DNA from: Rhodobacter sp. 24-YEA-8
GTDB taxonomy: Bacteria > Pseudomonadota > Alphaproteobacteria > Rhodobacterales > Rhodobacteraceae
Length of the DNA stretch: 64,000 nucleotides
Direction: 5' to 3'
Assembly (NCBI RefSeq): GCF_900105075.1
Contig: NZ_FNSK01000001.1
Location: 3,259,001-3,323,000, forward strand
The translations under genes and the position numbers were made by a program. The notes below the pieces were generated by a model that saw nothing but the letters and a program-made list of their open reading frames with translations, had not been told where the DNA came from and searched no databases. This document shows, piece by piece, positions 54,601 to 62,928 of the stretch (position 1 is its first letter; each line of letters opens with the position of its first letter).

Positions 54601-56205
54601 GAAATTCTGCCGGAAATAATGTGACAGCGGCCGGTAGATTTTCGACAGCACCGCCGGCGGCGTGTCATCGCCCATCGAGGCGATCATTTCCTTGCCGTCT
54701 TCGGCCATCGGGGCCAGAACCTGCTCCAGATCCTCGACCGAATAGCCGGCCGCAATCTGGCGTTTGCGCAATTCGCCCGCCCGGAACATCGCATGTTCCG
54801 GCAGCGCGTCGAGATCGGGCGAGAGATGGGTGATCTTGCCGACCCATTCGCCGTAGGGCTGGGCAGAAGCGAGTTTGTCCTTCATTTCGGTGTCATGGTA
54901 GAGCTTGCCATCCACCATATCGACCGCGATCATCTGGCCCGGCCCAAGCGCACCTTTTTCGCGGATGGTCAGTTCATCGACCGGCACCATACCCGCCTCG
55001 GACCCCGCGATCAGCAGCCCGTCGCCGGTGATGACATAGCGCATGGGCCGCAGCCCGTTGCGGTCAAGCCCGCCGCAGACCCAGCGGCCATCGGTCATCG
55101 CCAGAGCTGCCGGGCCATCCCAGGGCTCGATCACCGAGTTGCAATAGGAATACATATCCGCCCAGGCCTGGGGCATGGTATCGGTCTGTTTCGACCAGGC
55201 TTCGGGCACCAGCATGGTCTTGGCCATCGGGGCCGAACGGCCCGAACGCACCATGACCTCAAACACCGCATCCAGCGCGCCGCTGTCTGACGTGCCGCCC
55301 GGGATGATCGGCTTGATGTCTTCCGCCATCTCGCCGAAAGCGCTCGATGCCATACGGATCTCGTGCGATTTCATCCAGTTGACATTGCCCTTCAGCGTGT
55401 TGATCTCGCCGTTATGCGCGAGCATCCGGAAGGGCTGTGCCAGCCACCATTGCGGGAAGGTATTCGTGGAATAGCGCTGGTGGTAGATCGCGAAAGCCGA
55501 GACGAAACGCTCGTCCTGGAGGTCGGGGTAGAAGACCGAGACCTGCTCGGCCAGCATCATGCCCTTGTAGATCACCGAGCGGCAGGACAGCGAACACAGA
55601 TAGCAGCCATAGATCCCCGACGCGGTGACCGCCTTCTCGATCCGGCGGCGGATGATGTAGAGTTCACGCTCGAACTGCTCGCGGTCGATTTCCTTTTCGC
55701 AGCGGATCAGGATCTGTTCGATCTCGGGGCGGGTCGCGTTCGCTTTCTCGCCCAGAACCGAGATATCGACCGGAACGTGGCGCCAGCCATAGATATAATG
55801 GCCCATGCGCAGAACCTCGGTTTCCACGATGGTCCGGCAACGCTCCTGGGCTGCGAAATCGGTGCGCGGCAGGAAGACCTGGCCGACTGCGATCCATTTC
55901 TGCGGATCTGGCTCATGCCCGGTGCGGCGCACCACGTCATAGAAGAAATCGACCGGGATCTGCACATGGATGCCGGCGCCGTCGCCGGTTTTGCCGTCAG
56001 CATCGACCGCGCCCCGGTGCCAGATCGCCTTCAGCGCGTCGATGCCCGCCTGCACCACCTTGCGCGAGGGCTTGCCCGAGACCGCCACGACGAGACCCAC
56101 GCCGCAGGAGGAATGTTCGTCCTCATCGCGGTAAAGGCTGTTTTCAGCCATGAAAGCGCGCTTGGCTTCTTCCGCTTTCACCCAGGCTTCATCATAGATC
56201 GTCAT
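51667..56205 (-). CDS. gltB: glutamate synthase (NADPH) large subunit
   Basis: 1512 residues. Catalyses glutamine + 2-oxoglutarate to two glutamate. The first 33 residues are a propeptide removed to expose Cys34 (SSCGVGLVV) of the class II glutamine amidotransferase. Central and FMN domains follow, with GHNGGTGASPGTSIKYAGLP, and the 3Fe-4S cysteines in CIMVRQCQSNTCPVGVC near residue 1135. The C-terminal beta-helix (GCGSNGCEYMTGGV) is typical. Its partner gltD is upstream on the same strand but three small genes intervene. Confidence 0.97.
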   Translation of the reverse strand: MTIYDEAWVKAEEAKRAFMAENSLYRDEDEHSSCGVGLVVAVSGKPSRKVVQAGIDALKAIWHRGAVDADGKTGDGAGIHVQIPVDFFYDVVRRTGHEPDPQKWIAVGQVFLPRTDFAAQERCRTIVETEVLRMGHYIYGWRHVPVDISVLGEKANATRPEIEQILIRCEKEIDREQFERELYIIRRRIEKAVTASGIYGCYLCSLSCRSVIYKGMMLAEQVSVFYPDLQDERFVSAFAIYHQRYSTNTFPQWWLAQPFRMLAHNGEINTLKGNVNWMKSHEIRMASSAFGEMAEDIKPIIPGGTSDSGALDAVFEVMVRSGRSAPMAKTMLVPEAWSKQTDTMPQAWADMYSYCNSVIEPWDGPAALAMTDGRWVCGGLDRNGLRPMRYVITGDGLLIAGSEAGMVPVDELTIREKGALGPGQMIAVDMVDGKLYHDTEMKDKLASAQPYGEWVGKITHLSPDLDALPEHAMFRAGELRKRQIAAGYSVEDLEQVLAPMAEDGKEMIASMGDDTPPAVLSKIYRPLSHYFRQNFSQVTNPPIDSLREGRVMSLKTRFGNLRNVLDENSSQTEILVLESPFVANAEFDAMVKQFGEHVAFIDCTFPVGPTLNDLQNALERIRAEAEDAVRSGAGQLILTDEHQGEGKVGMPMILATSAVHSWLTRKGLRTFCSINVRSAECIDPHYFAVLIGCGATTVNPYLAQDSIADRIDRGLLEGSLVEAMRRYRDAIDAGLLKIMAKMGISVISSYRGGLNFEAVGLSRAMVAEYFPGMHSRISGIGLHGIEQKIEEVHARGWLGGSDVLPIGGFYKARRSGEKHGWEAQTMHMLQAACDRASYDLWKTYSAAMRSNPPIHLRDLLDIKTLGKPVPIEEVESITSIRKRFVTPGMSLGALSPEAHMTLNIAMNRIGAKSDSGEGGEDPAHQYPFPNGDNPCAKIKQVASGRFGVTAEYLNACEELEIKVAQGAKPGEGGQLPGMKVTDLIARLRHSTKGVTLISPPPHHDIYSIEDLAQLIYDLKQINPRCKVTVKLVSASGVGTIAAGVAKAKADVILVSGHNGGTGASPGTSIKYAGLPWEMGLTEAHQVLSMNNLRERVTLRTDGGLRTGRDVVMAAMMGAEEFGIGTAALIAMGCIMVRQCQSNTCPVGVCTQDKALRDKFTGNADKVVNLITFYAQEVREILASIGARSMDEIIGRPDLLVQVSRGAASLDDLDLNPLLITVDGTQKITYDRSKPRNAVPDTLDAEIIKDGHRFFEDGEKMQLSYAVRNTSRTIGTRASSHIVRKFGMKNSLQHDHLTVKLTGNAGQSLGAFAVNGIKIEVQGDANDYVGKGLSGGVIVVRPMMASPLKAEDNTIIGNTVLYGATDGFLFAAGKAGERFAVRNSGASVVIEGCGSNGCEYMTGGVAVILGEVGANFGAGMTGGMAYIYDPEGRAADLVNPEGLLTNGLGHPHWETQLKDLVERHRAETGSRKAERILAEWESERGNFLQVCPKEMLPHLAHPLTTLADKVPAE

Positions 56206-56216
56206 GGCTCACTCCT

Positions 56217-56669
56217 TCAGGTGCTGGCGGGGTCGGAATCGGCAGAGATGCCCATCGAGGCAAGCAGCTCGGCTTCGGTCATTTTCTCGGTCGGGCCGGC
56301 AAAGGCCCAGGCATCGGGCTTGGCGTCGATATAGATCTCGCGGGTCAGCCTGATGTCGGTCAGGTCATCCAGCAGCCCGGCCGCGATGTAATAATCGTCA
56401 TGGCCCGGCGCATCTTTCAGCCGATACCAGAGCGTGGTGCCGCAGGTGTCGCAAAAGCTGCGCGAGGCCCAGTCTGACGAGGCATAGGCGCGCACATGAC
56501 CGGCCCCTTCGATATGAAGATTATGCGGCGCCACATCGATTGTGACAAAGGCCGACCCGGTCCAGCGCCGGCACATGCCGCAATGGCAGACACTCAGCTC
56601 TGACGGCGGGCTGGAAATGGTCAGCCGCACCGCACCGCACAGGCATTGGCCGGTTTTTTCAGTCGCCAT
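56217..56669 (-). CDS. GFA-family (glutathione-dependent formaldehyde-activating-like) protein
   Basis: 150 residues with the zinc-binding cysteine pattern of the Gfa/CENP-V fold: GQCLCGAVRLTI, VCHCGMCRRWTGSAF and CDTCGTTLWYR. Most family members have no proven formaldehyde activity. It lies 11 bp before gltB and overlaps the previous gene by 11 bp. Confidence 0.88.
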   Translation of the reverse strand: MATEKTGQCLCGAVRLTISSPPSELSVCHCGMCRRWTGSAFVTIDVAPHNLHIEGAGHVRAYASSDWASRSFCDTCGTTLWYRLKDAPGHDDYYIAAGLLDDLTDIRLTREIYIDAKPDAWAFAGPTEKMTEAELLASMGISADSDPAST

Positions 56670-57402
56670 AACGCGCCCTCCACAGCCGCTCCAGCGCCGG
56701 ATTGGCAGGAGCCTCGGTCATCAGCGGATCACAGTCATAAAGCGGGCGGGGGGAGGCAAAGCCGGGCTCTCCGGGGAAGATGAAGTCGATCGGGCTGCCG
56801 TCGATCGGCAGCCATTGGCCATCGCCCAGATCGCTCTGGCCGGGGCCGGAAAAGAACAGCCGCATCTCACGCGAGATATATTCATTGCCGCGCGAGCGCC
56901 GGACCTGGGCGCCATCGGCATCGGTCTCGGTCGCCTCGAATTCGGTTTCCTCCAGCACGACACCGTCAATCGTTACGCTGCGGCCGGTCAGCCGGTCAAA
57001 ACCGGTCACCGTGGTGTCAAAGCCGGTATTGCGGGTCAGCGAGAATTCAAACGTGTCGATCCCGGTCTCAATCAGTTCCGAGAACGAGGCCGGATCGGCG
57101 GGGGCCGGTGCCAGCATCTGCACCGTTCCGGCGCCTTCGCCTTCGCTGATGCTCTCGACCCATTCGGTTTCGGAATTGATCCGCGACCGGAAGAAAAGCC
57201 CTTCCTGGTCGAAATCGGCGCGCCACTGATCACCTTTCGGATCGGTGGTGCAGGTATAGTAATTCGACACCCGGCAGCCCTTGGCCTGCACGGTCATAAA
57301 GATCTCGCAGCTTTCCGGGGCAGACCAGGTGCGCGCCTCTGCCAGACCCGCCAGCATGGGCAGCAGCGCGGAAGACAGGGTTACGGTGAAAAAGCGGTTC
57401 AT
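56659..57402 (-). CDS. exported protein of unknown function
   Basis: 247 residues with a signal peptide (about 1-23, ending AEA). The mature part begins TWSAPESCEIFMTVQAKGCR and has paired cysteines (CEIF, GCR, TCTT, DCD) that suggest disulfides in the periplasm. No known domain. Placed between gltD and gltB with overlaps on both sides. Confidence 0.72.
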   Translation of the reverse strand: MNRFFTVTLSSALLPMLAGLAEARTWSAPESCEIFMTVQAKGCRVSNYYTCTTDPKGDQWRADFDQEGLFFRSRINSETEWVESISEGEGAGTVQMLAPAPADPASFSELIETGIDTFEFSLTRNTGFDTTVTGFDRLTGRSVTIDGVVLEETEFEATETDADGAQVRRSRGNEYISREMRLFFSGPGQSDLGDGQWLPIDGSPIDFIFPGEPGFASPRPLYDCDPLMTEAPANPALERLWRARYGD

Positions 57403-57659
57403 ATCGGCGAGACCTCGTGATCAGGGAGCACTGCCCCCGACTGTACCTTGCTTCTGATGGTATCGGTATTCACTTCAAAGCCATCGTCGCCCGAGAGGAT
57501 CATGGCGAAGGGGCGCAGATGACGGGCCTGTTTCGCGCCTTCACAGCCCTCGCCGCACGCCCCGCCCGGGATCGCGGGGGAGGTCGCGTCAAAGGGTCTG
57601 GCTGCGGCCAGGGCAGGCGAGACCACCACGGCGCAGAGCAGAGCAAGGCAACGGATCAT
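57399..57659 (-). CDS. small exported protein of unknown function
   Basis: 86 residues, signal peptide about 1-18 (ALAAA), followed by GGACGEGCEGAKQARHLRPF with two close cysteines. Its stop overlaps the start of the next gene by 4 bp; it starts 21 bp after gltD. No family recognised. Confidence 0.65.
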   Translation of the reverse strand: MIRCLALLCAVVVSPALAAARPFDATSPAIPGGACGEGCEGAKQARHLRPFAMILSGDDGFEVNTDTIRSKVQSGAVLPDHEVSPI

Positions 57660-57680
57660 GGCGCTTCTCCCGGGAAAGGG

Positions 57681-59114
57681 TCACTCGGCCGCTACAGCGG
57701 CATGACCAAGGGAGTCGATGATCGCATCTGCCGCCTCGCGGCCGTCACGGATCGCCCAGACGACAAGGCTTGCCCCGCGCACGATGTCACCCACGGCATA
57801 GACGCCCGGAATTGAGGTCGCATGGCTGCGGAAATCGGCCTTGATCGTGCCCCAGCGGGTGACGGTCAGCTCGTCGACGCCCCAGAGTTTCGGCAAGGCT
57901 TCGGGTTCGAAACCGAGCGCCTGCACGACGAGATCGGCGGGTTCGACATAATCGGCGCCCTCGATCACCTCGGGCGACTGACGGCCCGAGGCATCCGGCG
58001 CGCCAAGGCGCATCTTCTGTACCATCACGCCCTCGACCGCTGTGCCGCCCGAAAAGCCCTTCGGCGCCGCGAGCCAGACGAAGTCTACGCCTTCCTCTTC
58101 GGCATTCTGCACCTCGCGCTGCGAGCCGGGCATATTGGCGCGGTCGCGGCGATAAAGGCATTTCACCGAAGTCGCGCCCTGGCGGATCGCGGTGCGCACG
58201 CAGTCCATCGCGGTATCGCCGCCGCCGATGACGACGACGCGCTTGCCGCTCGCGTTCAGGCTGCCATCTTGATATTCCGGCACGCTGTCGCCGAAAGAGA
58301 GCCGGTTCGACACGGTCAGATAGTCAAGCGCCCTGACGATGCCGCGCGCGCCCGAACCGGGGGCCTCGATCTCGCGGATCTTGTAGACGCCGGTGGCGAT
58401 CAGCACGGCGGTATGGCGCGCGCGGATTTCCTCGAACGAGAGATCAACGCCGACGGTGCAATTCAGGACAAAGGTGACACCCGAGGCTTCCAGCTGTTCC
58501 ACCCGGCGCATGACAACCGGCTTTTCCAGTTTAAACCCCGGAATGCCATAGGTCAGCAGCCCCCCGGCGCGGTCATAGCGGTCATAGACGGTGACCTGGA
58601 CACCCGCGCGGCGGAGCCGTTCAGCAGCGGCAAGGCCGCCCGGGCCCGCACCGATGATGCCGACCGATTCCATGCGTTCGGCATGCGGGGCAACCGGCTG
58701 CACCCAGCCTTCTTCCCAGGCGGTATCGGTGATGTATTTCTCGACCGAGCCGATGGTGACCGTGCCATGGCCGGATTGTTCGATGACGCAATTGCCTTCG
58801 CAAAGCCGGTCCTGCGGGCAGATACGGCCGCAGATCTCGGGGAAGGAATTGGTGGCCTGGCTGATCTCCCAGGCCTCTTTCAGCCGGCCCTCGGCGGTAA
58901 GGCGGAGCCAGTCGGGGATATTGTTGTGCAGCGGGCAATGCGACTGGCAATAAGGCACGCCGCATTGGGAACAGCGGCTCGCCTGCTCGGCCGCCTTTTC
59001 TGCCGCGAATTCGCGATAGATCTCGTCGAAATCCTGGTTGCGGTCAGAGGCTTTGCGTTTCTCGGGCATCTCTTTGCCCAGGGAAACAAATTTCAGCATC
59101 TTTTGCGTGGCCAT
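57681..59114 (-). CDS. gltD: glutamate synthase small subunit
   Basis: 477 residues. N-terminal Fe-S cluster region (CSQCGVPYCQSHCPLHNNIP and CGRICPQDRLCEGNC), FAD site GIIGAGPGGLAAAERLRRAG and NADPH site VVIGGGDTAMDCVRTAIRQG. It passes electrons from NADPH to GltB. First gene of the unit; the 160 bp upstream contain its likely promoter (AT-rich cgatatatagg on the minus strand). Confidence 0.96.
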   Translation of the reverse strand: MATQKMLKFVSLGKEMPEKRKASDRNQDFDEIYREFAAEKAAEQASRCSQCGVPYCQSHCPLHNNIPDWLRLTAEGRLKEAWEISQATNSFPEICGRICPQDRLCEGNCVIEQSGHGTVTIGSVEKYITDTAWEEGWVQPVAPHAERMESVGIIGAGPGGLAAAERLRRAGVQVTVYDRYDRAGGLLTYGIPGFKLEKPVVMRRVEQLEASGVTFVLNCTVGVDLSFEEIRARHTAVLIATGVYKIREIEAPGSGARGIVRALDYLTVSNRLSFGDSVPEYQDGSLNASGKRVVVIGGGDTAMDCVRTAIRQGATSVKCLYRRDRANMPGSQREVQNAEEEGVDFVWLAAPKGFSGGTAVEGVMVQKMRLGAPDASGRQSPEVIEGADYVEPADLVVQALGFEPEALPKLWGVDELTVTRWGTIKADFRSHATSIPGVYAVGDIVRGASLVVWAIRDGREAADAIIDSLGHAAVAAE

Positions 59115-59275
59115 GGCTGCGCTTCCCTCAAAGCAGGTTCCGGGTGCGCCTTCCTACATCTGAGGGGTTTTGAATAAAAGTCAGCAGTTCTGACCTATAT
59201 ATCGTTTTCGAGGGCTTTCGATTAGAAATCCTCATCTGTGTGTGTAAAATAGGTCAGTATTGGTTCCAAACATGC

Positions 59276-60076
59276 CTATTTGCCAGCCATGAGCGCGATC
59301 AGCGCTGCCGTTCCCACGATGATTCGCCACCAGCCAAAGATCGCATAGCCATGGCGGCTGACGTATGAGAGCACCCATTTCACCACGAGAACCGCTGCAA
59401 GGAAGGCCACGGCAAAGCCGACGGCGATATCCCAGACCGCGCTGAAATCGAGATCATTGCGGCTTTTGAACAGATCATAGGAGACTGCGGCGATCATGGT
59501 CGGCAGGCTCAGCAGGAAGGAAAACTCGGCTGCGGCGCGTTTTTCGACCCCCATCATCAGGGCGCCGACAATCGTGGCGCCCGAGCGCGAGACGCCGGGG
59601 ATCATCGCAAGACACTGGCAAAAACCGATGGCGAGCGACTTGCCCAGCGGCAGTTCCAGCGCGTCGAAATGCTGCGGCTTCGGCGCGATACGGTCCACCA
59701 CCAGCAGAATGACGCCGCCGATGATCAGCATGATCGAAATCAGCTTCGGCGATTCAAACAACACGCTTTTGATATAGCCATGTGCCAGCAGCCCGATCAC
59801 CACGGCGGGCAGAAAGGCCAGTGCCACTGACACAATGGCACGCCGCGCCGCCATATCATGGCGCGCATCCATGAAAAGCCGCCCGACCTTGACCGCAAAT
59901 ACCGAGGTAAGCGCCAGGATCGCCCCAAGCTGGATCACCACCTCGAAGGTCCGGCTTTCCGAGGTGAAGCCAAGGAAATGCCCCGCCAGCAGCAGATGTC
60001 CTGTCGATGAGACCGGAATAAACTCAGTGAGCCCTTCCAGGAGACCCAGAAAGGCGGCAATCAGCGTGTTGTCCAC
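59276..60076 (-). CDS. uppP: undecaprenyl-diphosphatase UppP (BacA)
   Basis: 266-residue inner-membrane phosphatase that recycles the lipid carrier for cell-wall synthesis; it can raise bacitracin tolerance. Both active-site motifs are seen: [18 protein letters not shown] near residue 15 and [10 protein letters not shown] near residue 160. Eight membrane segments. Only 4 bp separate it from the NDUFA9-like gene upstream. Confidence 0.95.
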   Translation of the reverse strand: MDNTLIAAFLGLLEGLTEFIPVSSTGHLLLAGHFLGFTSESRTFEVVIQLGAILALTSVFAVKVGRLFMDARHDMAARRAIVSVALAFLPAVVIGLLAHGYIKSVLFESPKLISIMLIIGGVILLVVDRIAPKPQHFDALELPLGKSLAIGFCQCLAMIPGVSRSGATIVGALMMGVEKRAAAEFSFLLSLPTMIAAVSYDLFKSRNDLDFSAVWDIAVGFAVAFLAAVLVVKWVLSYVSRHGYAIFGWWRIIVGTAALIALMAGK

Positions 60077-60080
60077 AATC

Positions 60081-61067
60081 TCAGACCTTCTTCAGGTTTT
60101 TTGCCGAGTTCTTGATGGCGGCATATTGCCCCGAAGGACGGAAGCGCCACAGGTAATCCGGAATCACCGCTTCAAAAGCGGAGGCAGTCACGCCCAGATC
60201 GGCGAAGCCGCGCGCGCCCTCAGTCACCACATTATCGGCCTTCAGCATTTTCAGCTGATCGCGGGTGAGGATCTTGTTGACGATCAGGCCACCGGTCAGC
60301 ACTTCGGCCATGTCAAAGCCGAAGGCCGGCAGCGACATCAGCCCGCCTGGCAGGTTGAGGATCAGGCGGCGACGCTGGATCACCGGCAGCATACGCTGCA
60401 AAAGATCCTGGAGCGGCATCGCCTCGGGCCCGCCCAGCTCGTAAATGCCGGCAGCGGCGTCAGAGGTGACGGCATTCACGGCCGCCAGGGCCACGTCATC
60501 GACCCAGACCGGCTGGAAGCGGGTCTGACCGCCGGCAATCGGCAAAATCGGTGCGAATTGCGCCATGCCGGCGAATTTGTTGAAGAAACTGTCTTCGGTG
60601 CCGAAAATCACCGAGGGGCGCAGAATGACCGCATCGGGGAACTCCGCCGCGATTGCGGTCTCGCCGGCTGCTTTGCTGCGGCCGTAAAGCGAGGCGCTGC
60701 CGGCATCGGCCCCGAGCGCCGAGATATGGATCAGCTTTGCGACACCGGCCTCGCGCGCGGCGCGGGCGATGATCGTGGCGCCGTCGACATGGACGGCCTG
60801 GAAGTTGTTCCGGCCGCCGCGACGGAAGGTGCCGACGCAATTGACCACAGCATCCGCGCCAAGGGCTGCGCGTTTCACGCTGGCTTCATTGCGGATGTTG
60901 CACAGGATCGGTTCGACCTGGCCCGGGGCGCCATAGGGTTTGACGAAGATCGCCTCGTTCGGGCGGCGTACCGCGACGCGGACCCGCCAGCCAAGGCCGG
61001 CGAAGCGCCTAGCGATATAGCGGCCGACAAAGCCCGACCCGCCGTAAATGGTGACCAGCTTGCTCAT
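60081..61067 (-). CDS. complex I NDUFA9-like NAD(P)-binding protein
   Basis: 328-residue atypical SDR of the NDUFA9 group, the accessory subunit of mitochondrial complex I found in alphaproteobacteria. N-terminal nucleotide fold [33 protein letters not shown]; and YGRSKAAGE (YxxxK). The C-terminal domain ends [13 protein letters not shown]. In this lineage it is often next to uppP. Membrane role in complex I is from the family, not visible here. Confidence 0.9.
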   Translation of the reverse strand: MSKLVTIYGGSGFVGRYIARRFAGLGWRVRVAVRRPNEAIFVKPYGAPGQVEPILCNIRNEASVKRAALGADAVVNCVGTFRRGGRNNFQAVHVDGATIIARAAREAGVAKLIHISALGADAGSASLYGRSKAAGETAIAAEFPDAVILRPSVIFGTEDSFFNKFAGMAQFAPILPIAGGQTRFQPVWVDDVALAAVNAVTSDAAAGIYELGGPEAMPLQDLLQRMLPVIQRRRLILNLPGGLMSLPAFGFDMAEVLTGGLIVNKILTRDQLKMLKADNVVTEGARGFADLGVTASAFEAVIPDYLWRFRPSGQYAAIKNSAKNLKKV

Positions 61068-61218
61068 GCGGAAATCTCCCCTGCGGGCGTCGCGTCCATT
61101 CCCCGTTCCATAGCCCCCGGATGCCGGGCCAGCAAGCCCAAAGCCCCATGAGAGGACCGCGCCAGCGAGCCTTTCGCACGAGTGTCAAAAAATCTTGCGA
61201 TTTCCGCGCGAGCCCGTG

Positions 61219-61247
61219 TTGACAACCCTTTGCCCCAGGGCTACATC
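61219..61247 (+). promoter_or_regulatory. sigma-70-type promoter of tRNA-Leu
   Basis: TTGACA (61219-61224), 17-bp spacer, TACATC (61242-61247), 17 bp before the mature tRNA end. The -35 is a perfect consensus. Confidence 0.7.
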
Positions 61248-61264
61248 GCCCTCACTGAAAGCGT

Positions 61265-61349
61265 GCCCAGATGGCGGAATTGGTAGACGCACTGGTTTCA
61301 GGTACCAGCGCTGCAAGGCGTGGAGGTTCGAGTCCTCTTCTGGGCACCA
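61265..61349 (+). tRNA. tRNA-Leu (CAG anticodon)
   Basis: 85-nt class II tRNA. Acceptor GCCCAGA/TCTGGGC, D arm with TGGTAGACGC, anticodon loop giving CAG in GGTTTCAGGTACC, a long variable arm, T arm GGAGGTTCGAGTCCTCT-like, and encoded CCA. Reads the common CUG codon. Confidence 0.95.
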
Positions 61350-61380
61350 AATCTATACCAAGCAATTGTTTTTGCTGGAT

Positions 61381-61402
61381 AGCCCCCGATCAGGGGGCTT
61401 TT
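61381..61402 (+). terminator. terminator of tRNA-Leu
   Basis: AGCCCCC and GGGGGCT pair around GATCA with four T following, 32 bp after the tRNA. Confidence 0.85.
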
Positions 61403-61869
61403 CCATTTCTGATATCCGCAAAAACAAGAGCGACCAGTCGCCACCAATGACAGCCAGTATTGCGGCAGAGTCTCCCCCAACCGAAGCCGGGGGCGGAAGT
61501 CGTGATATCAGCCCGGAACGCTCCGGACGCGGCTGGGGCTGCGATTGAGATATCAGCCGATCTGCCGGAGGCTTGCACCGCCATTCCGGATCCCGACTAT
61601 CTTTCGGCGCTAATGCGTAACTCTCGCCTGAGACAGGATTCGCCCTTGCCCCGCTGACATCACCCCACGCGGAGGATCTCTGCCGTTCCGGCGGCCGAGA
61701 AACGGTTGATCAGTGCGATACGGATCTGAATTTCGGCAGGCTGGCGGGCCGGTAGTGGATTGCTCATGCGGACCATCTGACCGCCTGGATTCACAACTTG
61801 AGTCCTTTGCGGCCAGAGGCATGCAACAAGGTCCGGCGCGAGGCAAAAGCCACACTCGGTGAGGTCCGG
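61403..61869. other. gene-poor stretch between tRNA-Leu and wecB
   Basis: About 470 bp without a sure gene. The only hint is a minus-strand frame at 61660-61767 (35 codons, MSNPLPARQPAEIQIRIALI...), which may be a small protein or a gene remnant. No integrase or att-like repeat of the tRNA end is seen. Confidence 0.35.
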
Positions 61870-62928
61870 TCAGCGCCTCTGATAGAGGAAGTCAGAAAGG
61901 ATGCGGGTGATGGCACCGGCGCTGTCGCCTGTACCGTAATCGGGTATCGACCGGCGCTCGGTCTGGCCTTCCTGGGTCCAGAGCCGGTTCCAGCCGGCTT
62001 CGATCGTCTCTACCCATTCGGTTTCGTCACGCAGCGTGACGCAGGGGACGGAATGGAAATAGGCTTCCTTCTGCACCCCGCCGGAGTCGGTCAGCATCAG
62101 CCGGGCATCACCAAGCAGACGGTGGAAGTCGAAATAACCCTGCGGCTCAATCACCATGATCCCATCCAGATCCAGGTTCGCGGCCACTTGCCGGGTCCTC
62201 GGATGCAGGGGAAGCACCAATGGAACACCCTCAGCCGCCGCGGCCTCGCGCAGATAGGTGATAACCCGTGCCAGCTTTTCGGGCGAGGAGGTGTTCTCTG
62301 CCCGGTGGATGGTGGCGAGGCAATAGCCCTTCGGCGTCAGGCCGAGGTCCCTGAGGATATCGGAGCGGTCGGCCGACAGGCTGCGGGCGTGCAGCGTGGC
62401 GTCGAACATGACATCGCCCACCTCATGCACCTGCGGTCCGGTGATTCCCTCGGCGGCCAGGTTGCGCACAGAGAGGCCAGTCGGGCAGAATAACAGGGCG
62501 CTGAGGTGGTCGGTCAGGACGCGGTTGATCTCCTCGGGCATGGCACGGTTGAAGGAGCGTAGCCCCGCCTCGACATGGGCGATCGGAATGCCCAGCTTTG
62601 CCGCCGCAAGCGCGCCCGCCAGGGTGGAATTGGTATCCCCATAGACAAGCACTAGATCCGGGCGGTTCTCGACCATGACCGTTTCCAGTGCAGCCAGCAT
62701 CCGGCCTGTCATCTCGCCATGCTGGCCACCATGAATGTCCAGACTCCAGCGCGGGGCGGGAATGTCCATTTCGGTGAAGAAAATGTCGGACATATTGGCG
62801 TCGTGGTGCTGGCCCGTATGAACGATCCATTCGGTTAGTTCCGGGTGGGCCCGCAGTGCCCGGCTGACCGCGCCCGCTTTTACGAATTGCGGCCTGGCGC
62901 CGACCACAGTCAGGACGGATTTCGTCAT
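61870..62928 (-). CDS. wecB: UDP-N-acetylglucosamine 2-epimerase (non-hydrolysing)
   Basis: 352 residues converting UDP-GlcNAc to UDP-ManNAc for surface polysaccharide. Motifs: VVGARPQFVKAGAVSRAL at the start, HTGQHHDANMS, VYGDTNSTLAG, HVEAGLRSFNRAMPEEINR and DSGGVQKEAYF. Stop and start of neighbours overlap (ATGA with the glycosyltransferase upstream). Confidence 0.94.
   Translation of the reverse strand: MTKSVLTVVGARPQFVKAGAVSRALRAHPELTEWIVHTGQHHDANMSDIFFTEMDIPAPRWSLDIHGGQHGEMTGRMLAALETVMVENRPDLVLVYGDTNSTLAGALAAAKLGIPIAHVEAGLRSFNRAMPEEINRVLTDHLSALLFCPTGLSVRNLAAEGITGPQVHEVGDVMFDATLHARSLSADRSDILRDLGLTPKGYCLATIHRAENTSSPEKLARVITYLREAAAAEGVPLVLPLHPRTRQVAANLDLDGIMVIEPQGYFDFHRLLGDARLMLTDSGGVQKEAYFHSVPCVTLRDETEWVETIEAGWNRLWTQEGQTERRSIPDYGTGDSAGAITRILSDFLYQRR

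Noticed and set aside
51652..54624. 990-codon open frame opposite gltB
   Set aside because: Antisense shadow of a GC-rich gene: His/Arg/Asp-rich, no motifs, and gltB on the other strand is unmistakable.
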